DNA of 47,907 bases from Candidatus Thalassarchaeum sp. (GTDB taxonomy: Archaea > Thermoplasmatota > Poseidoniia > Poseidoniales > Thalassarchaeaceae), in the NCBI GenBank assembly GCA_022449945.1, contig JAKURM010000006.1, positions 1-47,907 on the forward strand, written 5' to 3'. A model generated the notes under the pieces. The model made no database searches. It was not told where the DNA came from and saw only the letters and a program-made list of their open reading frames with translations. A program made the translations under genes and the position numbers. Shown here in pieces: positions 8,207 through 16,250 of the stretch (the first letter of the stretch is position 1; each line of letters opens with the position of its first letter).

Positions 8207-10896
8207 TTTCCTTCCTTGGCCAGGTTCCTCAATACGGTCTGCAGAATTCCCCCGTTCCTGAAATATTCGACTTCAACGGGAGTCTCCAGACGGACTATCG
8301 CAGAAAAGTTAGTCTCCTCCCCGTTTTCCCTTCTTGCAGTGACCGATATCTCCGAAAATGGCTCTAGGTCCCCTGAAACTGGGATGTCGAAGAACTCGGT
8401 TCCGTCTAGTCCGAGTGAGTCTGCATCTTCTCCGTCCGGGAATGCAAGAGGGAGTACCCCCATGCCAACTAGGTTTGACCTATGTATCCTCTCATATGAC
8501 TTAGCAATCACTGCTCTCACACCCAGTAGAAGGGTCCCCTTTGCTGCCCAATCCCTACTGCTTCCGGTCCCATATTGGGATCCGGCTAAGACTACCAGAT
8601 GGCAGCCTTCTCTCAAGTAACGCTCACTTGCCTCGTGAATCGATGTTACGTCACCTGAAGGGAAATGAGTGGTGAAGCCTCCCTCTGTACCTGGGGCTAT
8701 CTGATTCCGCATCCTAACATTAGCGAATGTCCCCCTTACCATTACCTCGTGGTTTCCTCTCCTACTACCAAACGAGTTGAAATCGATTGGGTTTACTCCC
8801 TTGCCGATCAAATACTGCCCTGCGGGACCATTGCTTGGGAATGCTCCAGCTGGACTGATGTGGTCGGTGGTTACGGAGTCGCCCACCTTGACCAAGACTC
8901 TGGCATCCCGTATGGGAACGATGGTTGATGGTTCGGGTGATATTCCCTCGAAGAAGGATGGAAGTCTAACGTAGGTGGATGTCTCGTCCCATGGGTACAA
9001 CTCACTTGGCTCGCTGGGGATTTCGTCCCACCTAGGCTCGCTCAATATGTCAGAATACCGCTTGATGAACATCTCTGGGCCAATGGCCATTTCCACAGTT
9101 GTTCGTATCTCCTCGTCGCTCGGCCAGATGTCTGAAAGCATCACTGGTTCTCCGGAATCGGATATTCCAAGGGGCTCCGAACCGAAGTCGATATCGAGAG
9201 TTCCAGCCAAGGCGTATGCAACAACTAGGGGCGGGCTTGCTAGGTAGTTCGCCTTGATCTTCTGATGTATTCTGCCCTCGAAATTTCTATTTCCCGATAG
9301 TACACTGCTAACCACCAAGTCAGATTTTTCAATTGCATTCTCTATCTCTTGATCTAGTGGTCCGGAGTTCCCGATGCAGGTAGTACAACCATATCCAACT
9401 ACGTTGAATCCCAGTGCATCCAGTTCCTCCGACAATCCTGCCTTGTCATAGTACTCGGTAACGACCCTGCTACCTGGAGCGAGGCTTGGCTTTACCCATG
9501 GCTTGATTGAGAGTCCCTTCGACCTGGCATTCCTGGCTAGAAGCCCTGCAGCGATCATTACGCTAGGGTTACTGGTATTGGTACAACTTGTGATGGCAGC
9601 AATCACTACGTCACCATGGGTGAGTTCGGAATCCCTGCCCTCGATATGTGCAGAGTCATTGTTCCTTGCAGGTTCTATTCCATGTCCATGGTGCCCGATA
9701 GGGGAGTTCAGGCTCCCTCTCCAGTGCTCCTTCATGTTGGAAAGAGCGACTCTATCTTGTGGCCTCTTCGGGCCTGAAAGAGAAGGTTCAACGGAGCTTA
9801 GATCCAATTTCAGAGTAGAAGTGAACAGAGGGGTCGGCGTAGATTTCGAGTAGAATAGACCCTGGGCAGAAAGATACCTCTTGACGTTCTCAACATGCTC
9901 GGGCTCTCGGCCTGAAAGGAGCATGTAATCCAAAGAAGTATTGTCGACTGGGAAGAAGCCGCATGTGGCACCATACTCGGGGGCCATGTTGGCGATTGTT
10001 GCCCTATCCGGGAGGCTTAGGTTTTCCAAACCCGAACCATGGAACTCAACGAACTTGCCCACGCACCCATGCTCTCTTAGCATCTGTACGATTCTAAGCG
10101 TCATGTCAGTTGCCGTGACTCCTGCATTGAGCGAGTCGGTCAATTCGAAGCCCACAACCTCAGGAAGTAGCATGTATATCGGCTGTCCCAGCATTACGGC
10201 TTCGGCCTCTATTCCCCCCACTCCCCATCCCAGCACGCCAAGTCCGTTGATCATCGTGGTGTGAGAATCCGTTCCAACCAATGTATCTGGGATCCATAAA
10301 TCTCCTTCTTCCCTGGCAACACTGGCAATCCACTCCAAGTTGACCTGGTGAACAATTCCTCTTCCGGGAGGGACGGCCCTGAAGTTGTCAAGACTTAGTT
10401 GGCCCCATTTCAGGAACTTGTAGCGCTCGAAATTTCTCTCATACTCAATCTCCAGGTTGCGTTCCTTTGCATCGGGGAAAAGTCCGGAGACGTCAACCTG
10501 TACCGAGTGGTCGATCACAAGATCGACCGGAACCTGCGGATTGACCTTTTTCGGGTCGCCCCCGAGGTCAGTCATGGCATCCCTCAGAGCTGCGATGTCG
10601 ACCAAGGCTGGTACTCCAGTAAAGTCCTGTAAGATTACCCGGCTGGGACTGAATGGAATTTCAGATGGCTCCATTTCGGGAGACCATGATGCTATTCGTC
10701 GGACATCATCCTCTGAAACTAGGAAGCCATCGCACCTCCTCAGGGCAGACTCTAGTAGAATCCTAATCGTGAATGGCAGTTCATCTAGATTGCAATCGCA
10801 ACTTGAACGGAGGGATTTCAGGTTGGCGAATTTGGAAGTCGAGCCGTCGGCTTTCTCAAATTCTGAAATCGCTCCGAATGGTCCCCCTCCGTTCAT
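8203..10896 (-). CDS. acnA: Aconitate hydratase, AcnA/IRP1 type
   Basis: 897 residues, the usual length for bacterial AcnA. It interconverts citrate and isocitrate in the citric-acid cycle using a [4Fe-4S] cluster in the cytosol. Seen: TDSHTTMINGLGVLGWGVGG near the substrate site; the cluster cysteines, one in AITSCTNTSNPS and two in GCTTCIGNSGPL; the swivel domain with VGDSVTTDHISPAG; and the C-terminal YGTGSSRDWAAKG signature. The ATG at 10896 gives the expected N terminus. It is followed by a 157-residue protein with overlapping stop and start, and preceded on the same strand by the cyclophilin gene 67 nt away. The AcnA type is common in bacteria and in aerobic archaea that acquired it, so ancient transfer is plausible. 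Confidence 0.97.
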   Translation of the reverse strand: MNGGGPFGAISEFEKADGSTSKFANLKSLRSSCDCNLDELPFTIRILLESALRRCDGFLVSEDDVRRIASWSPEMEPSEIPFSPSRVILQDFTGVPALVDIAALRDAMTDLGGDPKKVNPQVPVDLVIDHSVQVDVSGLFPDAKERNLEIEYERNFERYKFLKWGQLSLDNFRAVPPGRGIVHQVNLEWIASVAREEGDLWIPDTLVGTDSHTTMINGLGVLGWGVGGIEAEAVMLGQPIYMLLPEVVGFELTDSLNAGVTATDMTLRIVQMLREHGCVGKFVEFHGSGLENLSLPDRATIANMAPEYGATCGFFPVDNTSLDYMLLSGREPEHVENVKRYLSAQGLFYSKSTPTPLFTSTLKLDLSSVEPSLSGPKRPQDRVALSNMKEHWRGSLNSPIGHHGHGIEPARNNDSAHIEGRDSELTHGDVVIAAITSCTNTSNPSVMIAAGLLARNARSKGLSIKPWVKPSLAPGSRVVTEYYDKAGLSEELDALGFNVVGYGCTTCIGNSGPLDQEIENAIEKSDLVVSSVLSGNRNFEGRIHQKIKANYLASPPLVVAYALAGTLDIDFGSEPLGISDSGEPVMLSDIWPSDEEIRTTVEMAIGPEMFIKRYSDILSEPRWDEIPSEPSELYPWDETSTYVRLPSFFEGISPEPSTIVPIRDARVLVKVGDSVTTDHISPAGAFPSNGPAGQYLIGKGVNPIDFNSFGSRRGNHEVMVRGTFANVRMRNQIAPGTEGGFTTHFPSGDVTSIHEASERYLREGCHLVVLAGSQYGTGSSRDWAAKGTLLLGVRAVIAKSYERIHRSNLVGMGVLPLAFPDGEDADSLGLDGTEFFDIPVSGDLEPFSEISVTARRENGEETNFSAIVRLETPVEVEYFRNGGILQTVLRNLAKEGK

Positions 10897-10963
10897 TTCT
10901 TCACCAATTGGAGGCCCAATGAGAGTGGTAAATGAAGTTGCCCTAAGGGGCCGAACTAGGCTA

Positions 10964-12031
10964 TTACCTAGTTTGTGCTGACAGGAGAATTACGTTCTCC
11001 AGAGGAGTGTTGCCTCCTGATTGACCCGATGTCGGTACTTCGCTGATGGAATTGACATGTTCAAGCCCAGAAATTACGTAACCGAAAACGGTGTGGCAAC
11101 TGCCGTCGTCCTTTTCGTCGTTGGGTGTCTCCTGTCCAGTGCAGTCCTTTCCTTCCGACCAATCTAAGTGTTTAGCGGATCCTCCCTCTGGAACGATGTA
11201 GAACTGGCTGCCATCTGTGTTCACTCCTGCATGTGCTGCAGCAACGGCTCCAGCGGTGTGCATGAGTCCGTTCTCATGCTCATGAGGTATCGACCAGTCT
11301 TCCAACGCACACTGGCTTTCTGGCTTCTCAACTCCATTGCATAACCCGTAGTAATGAGCTGAGTAACCACCAGCACCACCTCTTCCTTCAATGTCGCCAC
11401 CTTGAATCATGAAGCCTTCAATCACCCTGTGGAACTCCGACATGTCGTACTGATAGTTCTCTACGTGAGAGAGGAAGCTTTCGACATGCATTGGGGCATC
11501 GTCCTCGTATAGCTCGATCTCTATCTCGCCGACGATTTGCTGATTATCTACAGTGTACTGAACCTCGAAGACTACGACTGGGTTCCCTTGATCGTCAAAG
11601 AGGTCGGAAATCAACTTGAAAGACGAAAGTGCCACGACCATGGCTACTAGGATTACGAGCACCCCAAGTGGGGTTGGATTGCCCTCATCAAATATCTTGA
11701 ATCCGAGCCCCAGAGAAATTGCCCTCTCGTCCATCATCGAGGCGAGCTTGTTCATGCTCCTACGGGTTTCCTTGTTGCTTGAATTCAAGGACAGGGCCTT
11801 GGAGTAGTTCTTGTATGCCTTCTGCCAGTGACTCTTCTGGTTTTGCTCATCGAGCAGCCCCATTTCTGTGCCTGCGTCTGCGGCAAGTCTCAGAGTCCTG
11901 GCTCTCTGGGAGTCGTTTTCTATGCTATTCCACGCTGAACGAAGTGCATCCATGGCCTTCTCTGGGTCTCCGTCGTCCATTTGCTTGGCGGCTTCGTCCC
12001 ATGACGATTGCAGTTCCTCCGGCACAGGCAC
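10964..12031 (-). CDS. Membrane-anchored TPR-cyclophilin peptidyl-prolyl isomerase
   Basis: 355 residues from GTG at 12031. Residues 1-110 are helical with TPR-like pairs (AYKNYSKALSLNSSNKETRRSMNKL). A single membrane helix spans about 121-144 (PLGVLVILVAMVVALSSFKL). The C-terminal 200 residues are a cyclophilin fold: FHRVIEGFMIQGGD carries the catalytic Arg and the Phe/Met/Gln of the active site, and DGSQFYIV and CHTVFGYVISGLEHV follow. Two cysteine pairs sit in loops, including an insertion of about 20 residues just before HTVFG. Disulphides there would fit an extracytoplasmic domain. The inferred topology is TPR inside and isomerase outside, a folding helper for secreted proteins. It precedes aconitase on the same strand but the functions are not obviously linked. 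Confidence 0.92.
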   Translation of the reverse strand: MPVPEELQSSWDEAAKQMDDGDPEKAMDALRSAWNSIENDSQRARTLRLAADAGTEMGLLDEQNQKSHWQKAYKNYSKALSLNSSNKETRRSMNKLASMMDERAISLGLGFKIFDEGNPTPLGVLVILVAMVVALSSFKLISDLFDDQGNPVVVFEVQYTVDNQQIVGEIEIELYEDDAPMHVESFLSHVENYQYDMSEFHRVIEGFMIQGGDIEGRGGAGGYSAHYYGLCNGVEKPESQCALEDWSIPHEHENGLMHTAGAVAAAHAGVNTDGSQFYIVPEGGSAKHLDWSEGKDCTGQETPNDEKDDGSCHTVFGYVISGLEHVNSISEVPTSGQSGGNTPLENVILLSAQTR

Positions 12032-12188
12032 GGGCGGCCGACCCCTCCATCATTGAAAATTGCAGCGGATGTGGATGAGACCCCTAAGTAGAGGGGAACG
12101 GCTATGAAAACGCCTAAGACCCGAAGACTTCGCCGACAATCTGCGAGGTACCGGTTGAGTGGGCTCAGCGCTGGGGAAAAAGAGAGCA

Positions 12189-13976
12189 ATGGGAAGAATC
12201 GCGAACGATTTCGTCATCAACGTCGCTACTGCGAACGGCACAGGTTCGCAGTCATCAAACCTGATTATTCTACACTCGATGTTCGAGATGGGTGTCCCAG
12301 TCAGTGGTAAGAACCTCTTCCCAAGCAACATCTCTGGACTACCGACATGGTTCATCATTAGGGCGAGCGACAGGGGCTACCAGGCACCAGGGGACTCCAC
12401 AAATATCCAGGTGGTCATGAATAAGGACACTTGGGCCGAGGACATTGAGAAGTTGGAACCTGGAACGGTAGTAGTATTCAACGAAGACGTCAGGCTTCCA
12501 GTAGACAGGGAAGACTGCGTTGCTCTCGGTATGCCGATGACGAAGATGGCGAGGGGGGTAGCTCCGAAGTTGGCTAGACTAATGTGCAACATGTACTACG
12601 TAGGGGCTCTGGCGCATCTCCTGGAGATTGAGGAGGGGGCCATCAACAAAGCCGTAGCATCGCAGTTCAAAGGTAAGGAGAAGGCGATAGAGTTGAACAT
12701 CCAGGCAATCTCAGAGGGCAGAGCGTATGCCAAGGAGAACTGGGACTTCGAAAGCCAGTTTTGCGTGGAGGCGCGGGAAAAGGACCCTGCCACATATCTG
12801 ATTGAGGGTAACGAGGCAACTGCTCTGGGGGCAATCTACGGCGGAATCAACATGCTTTCTTGGTACCCAATTACGCCATCCTCATCTCTGGCAGAATCGA
12901 TTATCGGGTGGATACCCGAGCTGCGTAGCGATGACAGTGGGGGTTCCACTTGCGCTGTGATACAAGCAGAAGACGAGCTTGCCGCTGCTGGGATGGTGAT
13001 TGGTGCTGGATGGGCAGGGGGCAGGGGGATGACCTGCACAAGTGGACCTGGGATCTCGCTGATGTCGGAATTCATAGGACTGTCCTACTTCGCCGAGGTC
13101 CCTGGGGTAATTTGGGACGTGAACAGAGTTGGCCCATCTACTGGATTGCCAACCAGGACCCAGCAGGGAGACCTGACACTTCTGTATGAGGCAAGCCACG
13201 GAGACACCCAGCACATCGTGCTAATCCCCGGGACTGTCGATGAGTGCTTTGAGTACGGCTGGAAGGCATTCGACTATGCTGAGCGATTCCAGACGATGGT
13301 GTTCGGTTTCAGCGACTTGGACCTTGGGATGAACAGATGGGAGACTGCAGGATTCCAATACCCCGATTCACCGATGGACAGAGGCAAGGTAATCAGAACT
13401 CAAGAGGAGATGGATTCAATTGAAAACTACGGCAGGTACAGAGACGTTGACGGGGATGGCATCCCCTACAGGACCCTCCCTGGAAGCGGACTGGACCCCA
13501 TTCTATACAGGGGAACGGGGCATGACGAGGATGGGGTGTACTCTGAGAACCCACAAGTATACCACGATGCGATGGCCAGGCTTAGAGTGAAGATCGATGG
13601 GGCCAGATCCCAGCTACCCCCTCCTGTGATTCGAGAAGAGGAGGACAAGGAGGTCGGAGTCATTTTCTACGGTTCCATGGAGAACACTATCGTGGAAATT
13701 GACGACATCCTCGAAGAGACGGGGCTCTCGGTTAGTACTTGCAGAGTCAGGGCCCTACCCCTTCACCCAGAAATAGAGGAGTTCATCAACCGCCACGAGA
13801 AAACCATAGTCCTGGAGATCAATCGGGATGGTCAGATGTACGGGATCCTCAGAAGGGAGGTCCCAGCGGAACTTGTCCCAAAGATGCACAGTGTGGCATA
13901 CAGCGATGGGATGCCCCCACGCGCCCGGGTCTACGCAGAAAAGATACTAGAGGTACTGAACGAGGTAGATGCATGA
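12189..13976 (+). CDS. korA: 2-oxoacid:ferredoxin oxidoreductase, fused gamma-alpha subunit
   Basis: 595 residues from ATG at 12189; a GTG ten codons upstream is a weaker alternative because homology begins at GRIANDFVINVAT. The first 190 residues are the gamma domain and the rest is the alpha domain, with GGINMLSWYPITPSSSLAE, QAEDELAAAGMVIGAGWAG and DVNRVGPSTGLPTRTQQGD, all characteristic of KorA-type proteins. With KorB it oxidatively decarboxylates 2-oxoglutarate or a related 2-oxoacid to the acyl-CoA, reducing ferredoxin. The stop overlaps the korB start in an ATGA junction, so the two subunits are co-translated. No separate ferredoxin-like delta subunit is nearby, typical of the two-subunit type. 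Substrate preference cannot be read from sequence alone. Confidence 0.95.
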   Translation: MGRIANDFVINVATANGTGSQSSNLIILHSMFEMGVPVSGKNLFPSNISGLPTWFIIRASDRGYQAPGDSTNIQVVMNKDTWAEDIEKLEPGTVVVFNEDVRLPVDREDCVALGMPMTKMARGVAPKLARLMCNMYYVGALAHLLEIEEGAINKAVASQFKGKEKAIELNIQAISEGRAYAKENWDFESQFCVEAREKDPATYLIEGNEATALGAIYGGINMLSWYPITPSSSLAESIIGWIPELRSDDSGGSTCAVIQAEDELAAAGMVIGAGWAGGRGMTCTSGPGISLMSEFIGLSYFAEVPGVIWDVNRVGPSTGLPTRTQQGDLTLLYEASHGDTQHIVLIPGTVDECFEYGWKAFDYAERFQTMVFGFSDLDLGMNRWETAGFQYPDSPMDRGKVIRTQEEMDSIENYGRYRDVDGDGIPYRTLPGSGLDPILYRGTGHDEDGVYSENPQVYHDAMARLRVKIDGARSQLPPPVIREEEDKEVGVIFYGSMENTIVEIDDILEETGLSVSTCRVRALPLHPEIEEFINRHEKTIVLEINRDGQMYGILRREVPAELVPKMHSVAYSDGMPPRARVYAEKILEVLNEVDA

Positions 13977-15004
13977 CGGTCTTGAAATTGAACGTCCTCG
14001 AACTGGAGAAGTCGGAATACACTGGAGGAAAGTCCTCGCTTTGCCCTGGATGTGGCCATGACCAGATCTCAAACGTGATCATACAGTCTGCCTGGGAAAA
14101 CGGAATCCCTCCTGAAGGGATAGCGAAGATGAGCGGGATCGGCTGCTCCTCCAAGACCCCTGCATACTTCCTGGGCAAGAGCCATGGATTCAACACCGTT
14201 CACGGAAGGATGCCATCGGTGACCACTGGTGCCAACATGGTGAACAAGGACCTCTCGTTCATCGCAGTCTCGGGTGACGGGGACACTGCGAGCATTGGTA
14301 TCGGGCAGTTCGTTCACGCCATCAGGAGGAACCTGGATATGGTCTACATCATCGAGAACAACGGGGTATACGGGCTAACAAAGGGGCAGTACAGCGCTAC
14401 GGTTGAGAAGGGATCTAAGAAGAAGAAGGGATCCACAAATCAGCAGGCACCGATAGACCTCTGTGCAATGGCGATAAACCTCGGATGCAGTTTCGTAGCG
14501 CGATCTTTCTCTGGCAGTAAGAAGCAGCTTACGGCCTTGATCAGGGCGGCAATGAGCCACAGGGGAATGGCGGTAATCGATGTGATATCCCCCTGTGTGA
14601 CCTTCGCGAACAACGACGAGTCTTACCGCTCTTACAACTACGTGAAGGATAACGACGAGGTATTGCACATCCTCGACTACATCCCGCACTTCTCCCCCTT
14701 GGAGGAAGTCGAGGTCCCAGAGGGCGAGTTCGGGGAAATTTCCCTCTTCGACGGGTCGACCCTGCGGATAGAGACGGTTGGCTCAGACCACGACCACACA
14801 GATGCGGTCTCGGCTCTGACGGCTATCCACAAGGCCGAGAAGGGTGAGAGGCATGTCACGGGACTTCTCTATTATGACCCGGAAGTCCCAACCGCAACCG
14901 ACTCCCTCAATCTCTCCGAGACCCCACTAGTCGGGCTAAGCGAAGAAATGATGCGTCCCAGCGAAGACAGTCTGAAAGGCGTTAATGACAGATTCAGGAC
15001 ATGA
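13973..15004 (+). CDS. korB: 2-oxoacid:ferredoxin oxidoreductase, beta subunit
   Basis: 343 residues from the ATG at 13973, which overlaps the korA stop. The frame is open further upstream but that part lies inside korA and has no family similarity. Seen: SLCPGCGHDQIS near the N terminus, a conserved beta-subunit cysteine motif; GIGCSSKTP; the thiamine-diphosphate region SGDGDTASIGIGQFVHAIRR followed by NNGVYGLTKGQ; and DVISPCVTFAN. These match KorB/PorB, which binds thiamine diphosphate and an iron-sulfur cluster. The last 80 residues are more variable. It works with KorA in the cytosol, linking 2-oxoacid oxidation to the ferredoxin pool, and may replace a 2-oxoglutarate dehydrogenase in the citric-acid cycle. 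Confidence 0.95.
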   Translation: MTVLKLNVLELEKSEYTGGKSSLCPGCGHDQISNVIIQSAWENGIPPEGIAKMSGIGCSSKTPAYFLGKSHGFNTVHGRMPSVTTGANMVNKDLSFIAVSGDGDTASIGIGQFVHAIRRNLDMVYIIENNGVYGLTKGQYSATVEKGSKKKKGSTNQQAPIDLCAMAINLGCSFVARSFSGSKKQLTALIRAAMSHRGMAVIDVISPCVTFANNDESYRSYNYVKDNDEVLHILDYIPHFSPLEEVEVPEGEFGEISLFDGSTLRIETVGSDHDHTDAVSALTAIHKAEKGERHVTGLLYYDPEVPTATDSLNLSETPLVGLSEEMMRPSEDSLKGVNDRFRT

Positions 15005-15030
15005 ATCGCCTGCTCCGGCGCTAGGTTTTC

Positions 15031-15040
15031 TTGAAATATC
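15031..15040 (+). promoter_or_regulatory. TATA-like box of tRNA-Gln
   Basis: The run TTGAAATATC is centred about 26-28 nt before the first base of the mature tRNA, the expected position of an archaeal TATA box. Inferred from position and composition only. Confidence 0.5.
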
Positions 15041-15062
15041 CGTCCCTAGTCCGTCCGCTGCC

Positions 15063-15138
15063 AGTCCCTTGGTGTAGTGGTCCATCATACGAGACTCTGG
15101 ATCTCGTGACCCTGGTTCGAATCCGGGAGGGACTACCA
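15063..15138 (+). tRNA. tRNA-Gln (anticodon CTG)
   Basis: The acceptor stem AGTCCCT/AGGGACT is perfect. The anticodon stem CGAGA/TCTCG closes the seven-base loop CTCTGGA, giving anticodon CTG, which reads CAG. The T arm is CCTGG-TTCGAAT-CCGGG. The discriminator A at 15135 is followed by an encoded CCA (15136-15138). No intron. It lies between korB and a minus-strand miniprotein whose stop begins 4 nt beyond. Confidence 0.95.
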
Positions 15139-15141
15139 GAT

Positions 15142-15324
15142 TCAGTCGATATATCGGTACAGGAGTTGGGAGACCCAACTGACCATCATCACTATCATTA
15201 GCCACCCGAGTGCTAGCTTTGCCCTTCTTGACGGGTCCCTCTTAGGGGGGAATGGATCTATTCCAGCATCCAAAGCCTGAGAGATTATCTCCAGCTCCTC
15301 CTCGATCGTCTCGGGAGGCCGCAT
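15142..15324 (-). CDS. Tail-anchored membrane miniprotein
   Basis: 60 residues from ATG at 15324. The ATG follows the aldo/keto reductase stop by 4 nt, so it probably belongs to the same transcript. The N-terminal 38 residues are hydrophilic, with an acidic helix (ETIEEELEIISQALDAG) and a basic patch (PKRDPSRRAK). One membrane helix fills about 39-56 (LALGWLMIVMMVSWVSQL) and only YRYID follows it. That is a tail-anchored layout with the N terminus probably cytosolic. No family is recognised. Tight spacing and a sensible hydropathy profile argue that it is real. Confidence 0.6.
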   Translation of the reverse strand: MRPPETIEEELEIISQALDAGIDPFPPKRDPSRRAKLALGWLMIVMMVSWVSQLLYRYID

Positions 15325-15328
15325 CGGC

Positions 15329-16177
15329 TCACGGCTCCGAGGTCGGGTCCCATCCTGAAACGTAAGACCCCTCGAGGGAGGCGAAATCCACCTCGGTTCC
15401 TGAGAGGTCTACCTGCAAAGAGCCGAGGTTCTCCTCTATCCTAGCAGGATTACTGGACTTGGGGATGGTGATAGCTCCAGCGTCCACGCACCATTTTATC
15501 GCTGCCTGAGCAGGCGTGCAACCTATGCTTTCGGCTATCCTCCCTAGCAATGGGTCCTCTACCTTGTGGCCCCTGGCCAATGGAGAATAGGCCATAGGAA
15601 CGGCCCCTATGCCGGCGATTGCCGCTCTGAGAGCTGGCCTCTGTAGCCAGGGGCTGATTTCGATTTGGTTTACTGATGGCATTACAGTGGAATATGAGAC
15701 CATTGCATCCAAGTGGTGGGCGCCGTAGTTGCTGACCCCTACCGAACGGGTCCAGCCGCTAGATAGGCACTCCTCCATTCCCTGCCAGACGAAGGGCCTG
15801 GCAGACGGGTCCTTGGGGGGAGCGTGTACTAGGTATAGATCCATGTAATCGAGCCCGAGATTCTCTAGGCTCTGCTGGCACCTCTCCAAGGTCTCCTCGT
15901 GGCTGTTTGCATGTGGTTGCCTTAGCTTGGTGACTACGAACAGTTCCTCTCTTGCTATTCCCGACTCCCTGATTGCCTCGCCCACTTCATGCTCGTTCCC
16001 ATACGCCATTGCCGTATCGATTAGCCTGTACCCCTTTTCCAATGCATGCAGAACCGAAGACTTGCATTCACCGGGCTCTTGCATTAGGTAGACCCCGAGG
16101 CCAAATGTTGGCACTTCGACCTCGTGAGTTCTCTCCCCAGTTGTCGTGTTAGTGTTTGCGATGGGTACGGTCTCCAT
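15329..16177 (-). CDS. Aldo/keto reductase
   Basis: 282 residues, a normal length for the family. It reduces aldehydes or ketones with NAD(P)H in a TIM barrel. Seen: GYRLIDTAMAYGNEHEVGEAI with the catalytic Asp and Tyr; VVTKLRQPHAN with the catalytic Lys; DLYLVHAPP, with the usual active-site His position; SVGVSNYGAHHL; and the nucleotide-binding stretch AGAITIPKSSNPARIEENL. The ATG at 16177 leaves a short N-terminal lead before the barrel. It resembles the 2,5-diketo-gluconate reductase-like group, but the substrate cannot be told. It is divergent from the Nudix-MBL gene, with a 12-bp palindrome in the shared upstream region, and is followed by a tail-anchored miniprotein. Confidence 0.92.
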   Translation of the reverse strand: METVPIANTNTTTGERTHEVEVPTFGLGVYLMQEPGECKSSVLHALEKGYRLIDTAMAYGNEHEVGEAIRESGIAREELFVVTKLRQPHANSHEETLERCQQSLENLGLDYMDLYLVHAPPKDPSARPFVWQGMEECLSSGWTRSVGVSNYGAHHLDAMVSYSTVMPSVNQIEISPWLQRPALRAAIAGIGAVPMAYSPLARGHKVEDPLLGRIAESIGCTPAQAAIKWCVDAGAITIPKSSNPARIEENLGSLQVDLSGTEVDFASLEGSYVSGWDPTSEP

Positions 16178-16191
16178 GGCTTCGAAGCATC

Positions 16192-16203
16192 GAATACGTA
16201 TTC
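16192..16203. promoter_or_regulatory. Perfect 12-bp palindrome between divergent genes
   Basis: GAATACGTATTC is a perfect dyad in the 73-bp space between the aldo/keto reductase start (16177) and the Nudix-MBL start (16251). It lies 15-26 nt before the reductase ATG and thus overlaps the expected TATA position for that gene. It may be an operator or part of the core promoter; chance is possible. Confidence 0.4.
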
Positions 16204-16250
16204 AATAGTTATCGTAGGGAGGTTCAAGCCCCGAATGCCCTCGAACAAAC

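Noticed and set aside
13739-13972. Upstream extension of korB by 78 codons
   Set aside because: It lies inside korA in another frame and has no similarity to beta subunits; the ATGA junction gives a natural start.
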